64,000 bases of DNA from an uncultured Acetatifactor sp. Its GTDB lineage: Bacteria > Bacillota > Clostridia > Lachnospirales > Lachnospiraceae. The position numbers and the translations under genes were made by a program. Each line of letters starts with the position of its first letter. Position 1 is the stretch's first letter. Below the pieces are notes generated by a model. The model saw only the letters and a program-made list of their open reading frames with translations, was not told the origin of the DNA and made no database searches. The stretch lies in contig CAJTXE010000025.1 in the NCBI GenBank assembly GCA_910580225.1, positions 5,024-69,023 of the forward strand, written 5' to 3'. Positions 25,990-33,793 of the stretch are shown piece after piece.

Positions 25990-27546
25990 CTACTCGGCAC
26001 TCATCTTTACAATAACCATGCCGTCCACTGCCCGGACACTGCCCTCCGCCGGCCAGGACGGCATCTCCGCGCTGCGCGCCAGGGCGTCTCCCATCCATTC
26101 CTCCGGGATCTGGATATAATCCGCGCCCAGTGTGTGCAGAAACCCCAGAATCCGCCTGGTACTCCAGTAAAATTCCGGCTCCACCCTTCTGTCATGCTCA
26201 AAAAAAGAAATTCCGATAATTTCCCCCTTGACACAGGCATGGTTTCCCGTAAATTCCCGGCTGCCCACAAAGAACACCGGCAGCTCCGCCTCTTCCCCTG
26301 CGGTCTCCGCCTCGATTTGTGAGATCACCGCCCTGCCCAAAGCGGCATCCTGCTCATAACGGCATCTGTCCGTATAATACAGCTTCCATGTCACCTTCGC
26401 CTGCTCCATACCGCATACCAGGGAAACCGCCCCAATACAGAGCAATGCCGCACGGAATATGCCTTCCCTCCGGACACGGCCCTTCTGCAAAAGGACAAGC
26501 TTTATCCCAAGCCAGCCCAGGAAGCCTGTCAGCGCCGGAAGCGCCAGTTGGGAACGCATGGCCGGCGTCCCCCCCAGAAGCACGGACATGAGAAAAGGCG
26601 TGGTCAGCAGCGCCCCGTAAAAAAACAGGACCACACCCCCGTTTTTTCTCCCTTTCCTTCCGGACCCCTTCAGGAACCACAGCAGCAGCCCCAAATCCGC
26701 CGCAGCCAACAGCCCAAGCCCCCAATGATAAAAAACGGAATCATACCCGGTAAAAGCCTTCACCACATGGCCTGCAATACCGTGCAGACAGTCCTTCACC
26801 GAAGCATGCCCCCAGAAAATCTGATTCTCCAGATAGCTTGAGGAACCGAAAAAAAGCCTGGTAATCAAAGTATTCAGCAGAAATGCCGCCAGAAAAAGAC
26901 CGCAGTGAAGAGCCACCCGCCTGACATAGGCGCCTGTTCTCACCTCCGCTCCCTCCGAAGCCTCCCGCAGCGCCTGCAGCAGCAGCATTGCAACGATTCC
27001 GAAAATATACATGACTACAAACGATTGATAAACAGAAAAAACCAACAGTAAGATACCCACACTTCCCAGGGCATACCTCCATGCATGCCTGTCCACCCAT
27101 TGGAAGGACAGATACAGGGCTGCCGCTGTGAGAACCATGGCAAGACAGATTTCCATGCTCTGCAGCGAAAAATAAAACTGCTCTGCCATGGCCGGATGGG
27201 AGATCCAGAGCAGGCTGCCGCAGCCCCATGCCAGTCCCTCCTCCGCCTTCCCGCCTGTCCGGTCCCACAGCCACAGAAATGCCGCCACCGCAGCCCCGAA
27301 CAGAAGCAGCGTCATACTCCCGGCAAAATAAGGATTAAAATGAGCGTTGCCCAACACATATTTTAAAAACACAAGCCCCTGCCGCCCCGTATGCAGCCAT
27401 CCGCCGTAAAAATCGTCCTGCAGATGCAGCAGGTCCTCCGTGTCAATACCGATTATACCTGCATTCAGCTTCGCTCCGTGTACCAAAAAGGCAAGCAGGC
27501 CGGTGACAAAAAGACAGCTGCGGTATTTTTTCAGATTTTCTTTCAC
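25990..27546 (-). CDS. GtrII-like membrane glycosyltransferase
   Basis: A 518-residue polytopic membrane protein with about 10 hydrophobic helices. The N-terminal loop GIDTEDLLHLQDDFYGGWLH (20 residues) and TGRQGLVFLK match the GtrII (PF14264) family, which transfers sugar from a lipid carrier to surface polymers. The start is GTG at 27546 with GGGAAGGCAA before it. It lies directly upstream of the PNP gene, which has no obvious functional link, so the shared transcript may be coincidental. It is divergent from another polymer-type membrane protein (DUF2142). Confidence 0.8.
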   Translation of the reverse strand: MKENLKKYRSCLFVTGLLAFLVHGAKLNAGIIGIDTEDLLHLQDDFYGGWLHTGRQGLVFLKYVLGNAHFNPYFAGSMTLLLFGAAVAAFLWLWDRTGGKAEEGLAWGCGSLLWISHPAMAEQFYFSLQSMEICLAMVLTAAALYLSFQWVDRHAWRYALGSVGILLLVFSVYQSFVVMYIFGIVAMLLLQALREASEGAEVRTGAYVRRVALHCGLFLAAFLLNTLITRLFFGSSSYLENQIFWGHASVKDCLHGIAGHVVKAFTGYDSVFYHWGLGLLAAADLGLLLWFLKGSGRKGRKNGGVVLFFYGALLTTPFLMSVLLGGTPAMRSQLALPALTGFLGWLGIKLVLLQKGRVRREGIFRAALLCIGAVSLVCGMEQAKVTWKLYYTDRCRYEQDAALGRAVISQIEAETAGEEAELPVFFVGSREFTGNHACVKGEIIGISFFEHDRRVEPEFYWSTRRILGFLHTLGADYIQIPEEWMGDALARSAEMPSWPAEGSVRAVDGMVIVKMSAE

Positions 27547-27573
27547 ACTTGCCTTCCCTTCTTACCCTTCCTT

Positions 27574-27640
27574 CTATCAAAGATAAAAACTATCAAAGAC
27601 AAAAAGCTATCAAAGATAAAAAACTATCAAAGATAAAAAA
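27574..27640. repeat. four tandem copies of a 16-17 bp AT-rich repeat
   Basis: CTATCAAAGATAAAAA is repeated at 27574, 27590 (with GAC), 27607 and 27624. It is located in the 258-bp gap between two divergent membrane-protein genes, next to the ribosome binding site of the leftward one. No gene is visible in the gap. Confidence 0.8.
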
Positions 27641-27721
27641 ACAATAAATATAAAAAAAGAATAAACACATTATACAAAAATATAACGGAAAAAGCAATTC
27701 AATTATAATATTTTTCCAATA

Positions 27722-27750
27722 TTGTCTTTTCTTCCAACACGGAATATGAT
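27722..27750 (+). promoter_or_regulatory. promoter candidate for the DUF2142 gene
   Basis: TTGTCT (27722-27727), 17 bases, then TATGAT (27745-27750), 55-70 bases before the start. Confidence 0.5.
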
Positions 27751-27805
27751 ACTATGGACTCGTTCTAACAAAGCCGAAGACTACAATGGTTAATAAATCA
27801 GAAAT

Positions 27806-29221
27806 ATGCAGGTAAAGGAAATGAAACAGAAAAACAGAATCAACACCGCCATTACAATATGTTACTTTGCCCTGTACCTTGTCCTGGGGCTTTCCCTTCT
27901 CATCAGACAGCCCTTCGGCAATCCCCCGGATGAATACAACCGCTATCTCATCCCCCGGTACATTGCGGAACACGGAACCCTCCCCAACGGTTACGAGGAG
28001 AGTATCCGCATCCCCGGATACGGCTTTTCCTACGCCTTTCAGCCCATCCTCCCCTACATGTTCCAGGGCTATGCCATGGGGTTTGTGAATCTGTTCACGG
28101 ATTCCCAAACGGCCCTGCTTTACACGGCCCGGGGCGTTGACCTGCTGCTGGGACTTCTGATGGCCCGGGTGGTTCTCCTTCTGGCCGGACAATGGTTTCA
28201 GGATGCGCGTTTCCGTTGGATTTTCGCTTTTCTTGCCACCTTCCTGCCCCAGGGCATCTTTGTACACACTTATGTCAACACGGATTCCTGCTGCATGCTG
28301 TCCATTGCCCTGATGCTGTACGGGCTGACCCTGGGCCTGAAGGATGCCTTCACGGCCCGTTCCTCCCTGATCATGGCTCTGGGCATTATCCTCTGCGCCC
28401 TGTCCTATTACAATGCCTACGGGTATATTCTAAGCTGCATTTTACTCTTTACCGTATTTTTTTTATCTGTATACAGAAATAAGTTCTGTTTTGATTACAA
28501 AAATTTTCTGAAAAAAGGCGTCTTTATCTCCGCTGTCGTCCTCTGCGGAATCGCCTGGTGGTTTATCCGCAGCGCCATCCTCTATGAAGGGGATTTCCTG
28601 GCGCTCCGCACCCGGAATGCATGCGCCTCCCTCTATGCGCAGCCCCAGTTTCACCCGGATACCCGGGCAACCTGGATGAACCAGGGGTTCTCCCTGTTTG
28701 ATATGGTACGGGATTCGGACTTTATCTCCCTCTCCATGCTTAGCTTTATCGGTATGTACGGTCCCATGACAATGGTTACCTCCATCTGGGTTTATCGTTT
28801 TTATAAAGCGCTGTTTGGCCTGGGGGTGCTGTTCTGCGCCCTCCTCCAGGGTCCTGCCGCCCGGAGCAGTGACAGGATGGAACCGGGCCGCAGATGGTTT
28901 CGGATTTTTTTTCATGTGAACATGGTATTCTGCATCCTGATGCCCCTGTTTTTAAGCCTGTATTATTCCTATTCCACAGACTATCAGCCCCAGGGACGCT
29001 ACCTGCTGCCTGCGCTGCTCCCCCTGTGCCTCTATACGGTCCGGGGCATGGAAAAAATGTGCCGCCTGATCCTGTCGTCCCTCCTTCCCGGGAAGAAACG
29101 GCAGGAAATCCTTCTCACGGCCTTTTCCCTTGTACTCTGCGCCGTCATTGCAGCAATGCTGATCCTGACTGTATATGGCTATGCCTTTCCCTTCTATGAC
29201 GCGCTTCCGGCGTCCTCCTGA
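27806..29221 (+). CDS. DUF2142 family membrane protein
   Basis: A 471-residue protein with about 11 hydrophobic helices. After the first helix it has FGNPPDEYNRY and later PGYGFSYAFQPILPY, the pattern of DUF2142 (PF09913), a GT-C-fold-like family near cell-envelope polysaccharide genes. The YQPQGRYLLPALLPL motif near residue 400 supports this. Function is inferred: sugar transfer or polymer handling at the membrane. The start could be the ATG at 27806 or the one at 27821 (MKQKNRINT), which has AAAGGA close by. Confidence 0.8.
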   Translation: MQVKEMKQKNRINTAITICYFALYLVLGLSLLIRQPFGNPPDEYNRYLIPRYIAEHGTLPNGYEESIRIPGYGFSYAFQPILPYMFQGYAMGFVNLFTDSQTALLYTARGVDLLLGLLMARVVLLLAGQWFQDARFRWIFAFLATFLPQGIFVHTYVNTDSCCMLSIALMLYGLTLGLKDAFTARSSLIMALGIILCALSYYNAYGYILSCILLFTVFFLSVYRNKFCFDYKNFLKKGVFISAVVLCGIAWWFIRSAILYEGDFLALRTRNACASLYAQPQFHPDTRATWMNQGFSLFDMVRDSDFISLSMLSFIGMYGPMTMVTSIWVYRFYKALFGLGVLFCALLQGPAARSSDRMEPGRRWFRIFFHVNMVFCILMPLFLSLYYSYSTDYQPQGRYLLPALLPLCLYTVRGMEKMCRLILSSLLPGKKRQEILLTAFSLVLCAVIAAMLILTVYGYAFPFYDALPASS

Positions 29222-29239
29222 TCTTCCGACTCCGGAACA

Positions 29240-29500
29240 GGCATGCCCGCCCTGGCGGATGCCGCAGCAAAGGAACGCCATTCATGCACACAGTAAGGCA
29301 TGCCGACGCAGCCCTGAAGAATGCCGCAGCAAAGGAACACCATTCATGCTCTTGGCAAGGCATGCCGACACAGCCCTGGCAAATGCCGCAGCAAGGGAAC
29401 GCCATTCATGCTCCTGGCAAGGCATGCCGACACAGCCCTGGCAGATGCCGCATCAAGGGAACGCCAATCATGCTCCTGGCAAGCAGCCCTGGCGGACGCC
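29240..29500. repeat. minisatellite: tandem repeat of 57-62 bp
   Basis: Units begin with GGCATGCC at 29240, 29297, 29359 and 29421, with a fifth, truncated unit to about 29500. The copies share CAGCCCTGGCAAATGCCGC and GGAACGCCATTCATGCTCC. It fills the gap between two convergent genes. Frames through it are open on both strands, but they only reflect the repeat and lack ribosome binding sites. Confidence 0.9.
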
Positions 29501-29521
29501 GTCAGTTCTGCCGATTGGGAA

Positions 29522-31006
29522 TCAGATGATGATACACACCATGCCCCCGTTGCTGTCGTTTACAATCTTCTGCATGGTATCCTGGAGCTTTAACTGACTC
29601 TCCTCCCCGATTACCGCCACCTTGGCCGTAATTCCGTCATTTACCAGTTGCTCTACCGTCTTTCCGAAAATATTCGTCTCCCAGATTCCCTTCTCCATAT
29701 CCGCCTGATTGATGAAATGAATCAGGTCATTGGCCTGTTCCTGGGTTCCCACAATGGGAGCGATCTCCGTCTCGATATTGGCCCGGATCATATGGATGGA
29801 AGGACTGGATGCCTTGATCTTTACCCCGAACTTGTTGCCGTGCTTGATCAGTTCCGGCTTCTCCAGGCCGATCTCGTCCCTGTCCGGCGTCACCACTCCA
29901 TATCCCTTGATGCGCACCATGTTCACCGCATCCAGTACCTTGGCATATTCATGCTTCATGGCCGCAAAGCTCTTCAGCTTACTGATGAGCTGATATTCAT
30001 CGGTGATGGTCTCCCCCACCATGTCCGTGAGCATTTCATAATAATAGGATTCCTCCACATCCAGGGTGATGCGGATCACACCGTCCGAAAGGCTCACCGT
30101 GTCTGTCTTGCAGCGTTTTATGTACTCTCCGTCCATCTCCACCGGCTTCTTCAGCACATCCCGGATGGTGCCGTAGTCCTGCATCAGCCCCTTCACCCTT
30201 GTGATAATATCCTGCTTCATCCGGTTCTCCCAGGGCAGCATTTCCACCCACTTGGGCATGTAAAATTCCATGGAGGAGATGGGAAATTCATAGAGCACAT
30301 TTTCCAACAGCATATGGATGTCTTCCTTTTTCAGCTGCTCGCAGTTTACGGTCACCGCGGAAACGCCGTATTTCTCGGTGATCTCCCCTGCCACCCGCTT
30401 TGCGTCCTCGGAGTAGGGCTTCTGGCTGTTCACCAGGACCAGAAAGGGTTTGCGGAGTTTCTTCAGCGCCTGAATGGTCTTCTCCTCCGCCTCCAGATAA
30501 TTCCCCCTGGGAATCTCCCCGAAGCTGCCGTCTGTGGTGATCACCAGACCGATGGTGGAGTGATCGTTCATCACCTTATCCGTGCCGATTTCGGCGGCCT
30601 GGGTAAAAGGGATCTCATAGTCAAACCAGGGCGTCTTTACCATCCGCTCCACGTCCTCCTCCATATGCCCTGCCGCCCCCTCCACCATGTACCCCACACA
30701 GTCAATGAGACGCACGGACACGGGAATCTCCCCGCTTAAGACTACACTTGCAGCTTCATTTGGAATAAACTTCGGCTCCGTGGTGGTGATGGTCTTGCCC
30801 CCGGCGCTCTGGGGCAGTTCGTCCTGTGCCCTGTTTCTGGCATGCTCATCCTCCATATAGGGCAGAACCATCTCCTCCATGAAACGCTTGATAAACGTGG
30901 ACTTACCGGTGCGCACAGGCCCCAGTACCCCTATGTAGATCTCTCCCCCTGTACGGTTCTTGATATCACTGTACAGATCATAGGTATTTATTGTATCATT
31001 CTGCAT
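29522..31006 (-). CDS. spoIVA: stage IV sporulation protein A (coat morphogenetic ATPase)
   Basis: A 494-residue SpoIVA, the ATPase that polymerises on the forespore surface to found the spore coat and is needed for cortex formation. The N-terminal GTPase-like domain has Walker A LGPVRTGKST (28-37), a DCVGY Walker B region (residue 110 area) and the sensor threonine pair ITTTEPKFIPNEA. The C-terminal region ends in a hydrophobic GGMVCIII, typical for membrane and SpoVM contact. Length matches the family. AGGAGG with seven bases before the ATG lies within a 13-bp hairpin. Confidence 0.97.
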   Translation of the reverse strand: MQNDTINTYDLYSDIKNRTGGEIYIGVLGPVRTGKSTFIKRFMEEMVLPYMEDEHARNRAQDELPQSAGGKTITTTEPKFIPNEAASVVLSGEIPVSVRLIDCVGYMVEGAAGHMEEDVERMVKTPWFDYEIPFTQAAEIGTDKVMNDHSTIGLVITTDGSFGEIPRGNYLEAEEKTIQALKKLRKPFLVLVNSQKPYSEDAKRVAGEITEKYGVSAVTVNCEQLKKEDIHMLLENVLYEFPISSMEFYMPKWVEMLPWENRMKQDIITRVKGLMQDYGTIRDVLKKPVEMDGEYIKRCKTDTVSLSDGVIRITLDVEESYYYEMLTDMVGETITDEYQLISKLKSFAAMKHEYAKVLDAVNMVRIKGYGVVTPDRDEIGLEKPELIKHGNKFGVKIKASSPSIHMIRANIETEIAPIVGTQEQANDLIHFINQADMEKGIWETNIFGKTVEQLVNDGITAKVAVIGEESQLKLQDTMQKIVNDSNGGMVCIII

Positions 31007-31013
31007 AGAAAAA

Positions 31014-31049
31014 CCTCCTACATATACTGCTACATGTATATGTAGGAGG
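31014..31049 (-). promoter_or_regulatory. hairpin that covers the spoIVA ribosome binding site
   Basis: On the minus strand CCTCCTACATATA pairs perfectly with TATATGTAGGAGG (13 bp, 10-base loop). The AGGAGG of the right arm is the spoIVA ribosome binding site, and TTTTT follows directly before the ATG. A CATAATTA (candidate mother-cell -10) lies just upstream near 31056-31063, so the transcript would begin at or near this hairpin. It could hide the site, stabilise the 5' end, or act as an attenuator. Confidence 0.7.
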
Positions 31050-31151
31050 CTCTGTAATTATGAAAGGGCGGCAGAATTTCCTGCTCTGTCTGCCCCTGCC
31101 CTCCGGGGCATCCGTTTTTTCCTGAATCCCCAACCGGCAGAAATCCTTTTG

Positions 31152-32342
31152 TTACTCTTCCTTATCCGAATTCTTATCCAGATTGTCTTCCAGTTTTTTC
31201 AAAGTATGGGAAGCGAAATCTCTTCCGCCCATGCCGAAGGCAATGGCAAAAGCAACGGCAACAGCAGCCAGAACCAGTTTAAACGCGGCATTTACGATCT
31301 CTGCAGCAATGCCCAGCTGACTCAATACCATGAACACGCCCACTGTCAGCACCGCGCATTTTGCAATGGTTCCATAGAGGGCAAAACCATTTTTCCGCAG
31401 GCCCTTCTCCGCCGCGGAACCGGCCACAAAGCAGATGGCCAGAATCAGAACCGCGCTAAGCACTGCAGGCATGTAGCCGATCACAGCCGTACCGATCTCG
31501 GTCAGCACATCCAGTTTCAGGACATTGATTCCCTCCACCGCAAAGAAGATGACCACTACCGCATACACCACATTTCCAACCAGTTTGGAAAGGCTGAACT
31601 GATACTTGTCATTGTCAATCAGCGCAGTAAGCTTCGCATCCAGTCCGGCAGAGGCAATAAGCCGGGTCACAATCTGGCCCACAAATTTGCCGATCATACA
31701 GCCTATAATGATAATCACAAGGCCCACAAAAATATTGGGGATAAATCCGAAAATCTGGTTCAGCATATAGACTGCAGGCTGTGAAATCACATCAATGTTC
31801 AGCACGTCCAATGCCATCACAATCATGGGAATCAGAATCAGAACATAGACTATGTACGCCAGGGTTGAAGAGAGCTTTGCCGTACTGGTCACTTCAATGC
31901 CTGCCTTTTCCTGCAGCTTATTCACGTTCAGCCTGTCAAACAGGGGTACCAGGAGCTGACGCACCATCTTTGCAATAAAGAATCCGATTATCAGCACAAT
32001 CACTGCCGCCACAATATTGGGCACATAGCCCCATACCGTATTCAGCAGGTTCGTAATCGGCGCAGACACATCCCGCATCCCCAGTGCACTGAAGATCCCC
32101 GGCACAAAGAGCAGGAACACCAGTAAATGAACCAGTTTGCCGATGAAATCCCTGGTGCTGCCGCCTCCCGGCGAGTCCATCTTATCCAGAATCTGCCCTA
32201 TCCTGCCCTTCCCCAACAGCTTCACCACTGCGGACTTTACCACAGCCGCCACCACAAAGGCAATCACCAGAATCAGCAGGGCGCTGACCACTGACCACAC
32301 CCCTGACGCGATCGTCGCTGCAATCGTAGAAAGAAATTCCAT
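31152..32342 (-). CDS. mechanosensitive ion channel-like membrane protein (TM-helix repeats)
   Basis: A 396-residue protein made of about four repeats of the conserved TM-helix found at the N-terminus of some MscS-type channels (PF05552): hydrophobic helices near 15-40, 65-85, 105-130, 160-180, 205-235, 265-310 and 330-370, each followed by a short amphipathic VxxLL segment. No classical MscS beta domain is visible. It ends in a charged tail. GGAGGAAAAGAT precedes the ATG. A role in osmotic safety or membrane tension is inferred from the family name only. Confidence 0.8.
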   Translation of the reverse strand: MEFLSTIAATIASGVWSVVSALLILVIAFVVAAVVKSAVVKLLGKGRIGQILDKMDSPGGGSTRDFIGKLVHLLVFLLFVPGIFSALGMRDVSAPITNLLNTVWGYVPNIVAAVIVLIIGFFIAKMVRQLLVPLFDRLNVNKLQEKAGIEVTSTAKLSSTLAYIVYVLILIPMIVMALDVLNIDVISQPAVYMLNQIFGFIPNIFVGLVIIIIGCMIGKFVGQIVTRLIASAGLDAKLTALIDNDKYQFSLSKLVGNVVYAVVVIFFAVEGINVLKLDVLTEIGTAVIGYMPAVLSAVLILAICFVAGSAAEKGLRKNGFALYGTIAKCAVLTVGVFMVLSQLGIAAEIVNAAFKLVLAAVAVAFAIAFGMGGRDFASHTLKKLEDNLDKNSDKEE

Positions 32343-32569
32343 ATCTTTTCCTCCGTAACTGATTTGTATTTCATAGATAACTATGATGGTTTATTCTAGC
32401 ACATTTTGGGCATTATCACAATAGGATAAATAAATTATCTGACAGAATATCTTTTTTCGGCAGGAATCAGAGCTGTCTCCCGAATATTTTAGTTGAATCT
32501 TCCATGCTGTTCCGATATAATAAATCTGTACTGAAAGTTAATTGTGCAAAATATACAGCAACATATATC
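32343..32569. other. AT-rich gap without a visible gene
   Basis: No coding frame or strong hairpin is seen between the channel gene and the ribbon-helix-helix remnant. It presumably contains the channel gene promoter. Confidence 0.4.
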
Positions 32570-32720
32570 CTACTCTCCGGCTTCCCGGATAAACGCGAAA
32601 GGATCCAGGGCACAGCCCAGAGCCATCAACTCATTTCGGGAGCGGTCACGCTTCGCTGCCAGAGCATCAAATTCCTCCTGCAATTCCCGGTCTATCCGGC
32701 TTGCAGCTGAAAGATACGCT
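32570..32720 (-). pseudogene. remnant of a ribbon-helix-helix antitoxin-like gene
   Basis: On the minus strand one frame reads ASRIDRELQEEFDALAAKRD then RSRNELMALGCAL and stops at 32570-32572. This is the pattern of a ribbon-helix-helix domain (strand then NEL helix). There is no start codon or ribosome binding site in this frame, so it is a fragment. Confidence 0.45.
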
Positions 32721-32794
32721 TTACTTTTGATACAAAAAGATCTATAATGAATCCCATTGTAACAGAATACATTATGAAAAGGAGAGTATTTAAA

Positions 32795-33520
32795 ATGAAA
32801 AAAATATGTTTACTCATATTTATGACCACAGTATTGTGCCTAACCGCCTGCGGAACAGATAAAAAGGATGAGGCATTGGAAAACAGCAGTTCTATTCTTG
32901 AAGCTGAAACACCAACAGACACGAAAAAGGATCCGGAAGAAACGTCAAGCGAAATGGAAACAACCGGTTCGGCGGAGAATGAGCAGGAATCCCTTCCCAA
33001 AACAGAAATAACCTTTGAACTTACAGAACAGGGAAAAAATTTTCTCACACAAATGTGTATAAAATTGAATGACTTCAATTCCCAAACAACAATGGATGAC
33101 ACATTTTGGCGGGATTTCTTATTTTATTCTTACACCGGCGCATATGAAGGTGTAGAAACAGAAACCGTACCTCGTGATGGTTTTGATGAAACAGTTGTTA
33201 AAATTAGTCTGCAAGAAGCAGAATCCTATGCGAAACTGGTGTTTGGCGTTGACCTGCCAGATGTACAGCCTTCTTTTGAAGATATGGAACAGGGACAAAC
33301 CTCTTTCTATTATCAGAATGGTTACTATTACATTGGTGTTTCTGATTATCCGGATTACCATTATACATTTGCCGATTATGAAGAATCCGGTGATTCTATT
33401 ACTGTAAGATATACCATTGATTTTGAGGATGAAAGCAATGTTGGTACAGTAACTTTTGACATCGTGCCGGAAGACAATGAAAACGGTTTTATCATTACTT
33501 CTAAAAGCACTGAACTTTAA
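32795..33520 (+). CDS. putative lipoprotein of unknown function
   Basis: A 241-residue protein. The signal peptide MKKICLLIFMTTVLCLTACG contains a lipobox (LTAC), so it should be exported and lipid-anchored at the cysteine. A Glu/Thr/Ser-rich linker (about 25-85) leads to a domain with no family that I recognise, ending in aromatic, acidic sequence (YYYIGVSDYPDYHYTF). The start at 32795 follows AAAAGGAGAG; an upstream in-frame ATG would ruin the signal peptide. The gene is markedly AT-rich against its neighbours, which suggests later acquisition. Confidence 0.75.
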   Translation: MKKICLLIFMTTVLCLTACGTDKKDEALENSSSILEAETPTDTKKDPEETSSEMETTGSAENEQESLPKTEITFELTEQGKNFLTQMCIKLNDFNSQTTMDDTFWRDFLFYSYTGAYEGVETETVPRDGFDETVVKISLQEAESYAKLVFGVDLPDVQPSFEDMEQGQTSFYYQNGYYYIGVSDYPDYHYTFADYEESGDSITVRYTIDFEDESNVGTVTFDIVPEDNENGFIITSKSTEL

Positions 33521-33648
33521 TGGGCATGGCTTACCAGAAACTTCTTCTGGTTCTGTATGCTGTTGCTCTCGCCGCCGTCCCTGTCCTCATCGCCTGCTGC
33601 CGGATCTAATTCCGTTTGAGTTCCCGGAAATGTTTGAAAAATAAATCG

Positions 33649-33765
33649 TCATCCAAGAATAATCAAGTGGTTTTGTAATCGGCTGCTGCATTTAGGACAG
33701 GGAATGTCGGTAAACCTGTCTTTTGTCCCATAATAGAAACCCGGATCAGCTTCGCACATCGTCAT
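33649..33765 (-). CDS. possible tiny zinc-ribbon-like protein (38 aa)
   Basis: On the minus strand the frame reads MTMCEADPGFYYGTKDRFTD, then IPCPKCSSRLQNHLIILG and stops. CPKC suggests half of a zinc ribbon. No clear ribosome binding site precedes it (AGAGGAG is 17 bases away behind a small hairpin), so it may be a gene fragment. It follows the serpin gene by 28 bases. The opposite strand of this gap (33526-33609) carries a 27-residue hydrophobic frame without a ribosome binding site, which I do not call. Confidence 0.3.
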   Translation of the reverse strand: MTMCEADPGFYYGTKDRFTDIPCPKCSSRLQNHLIILG

Positions 33766-33793
33766 ATTAATCGGAGCGCGAAAGCCGCTCCTC

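Noticed and set aside
27574..27640. CRISPR-like array
   Set aside because: The 16-17 bp repeats have no spacers, and no cas genes lie nearby.
29175..29597. Plus-strand frames through the minisatellite
   Set aside because: Openness follows from the repeat unit; no ribosome binding site and no family features.
33526..33609. 27-residue hydrophobic plus-strand frame after the lipoprotein gene
   Set aside because: No ribosome binding site; the length is within chance expectation.
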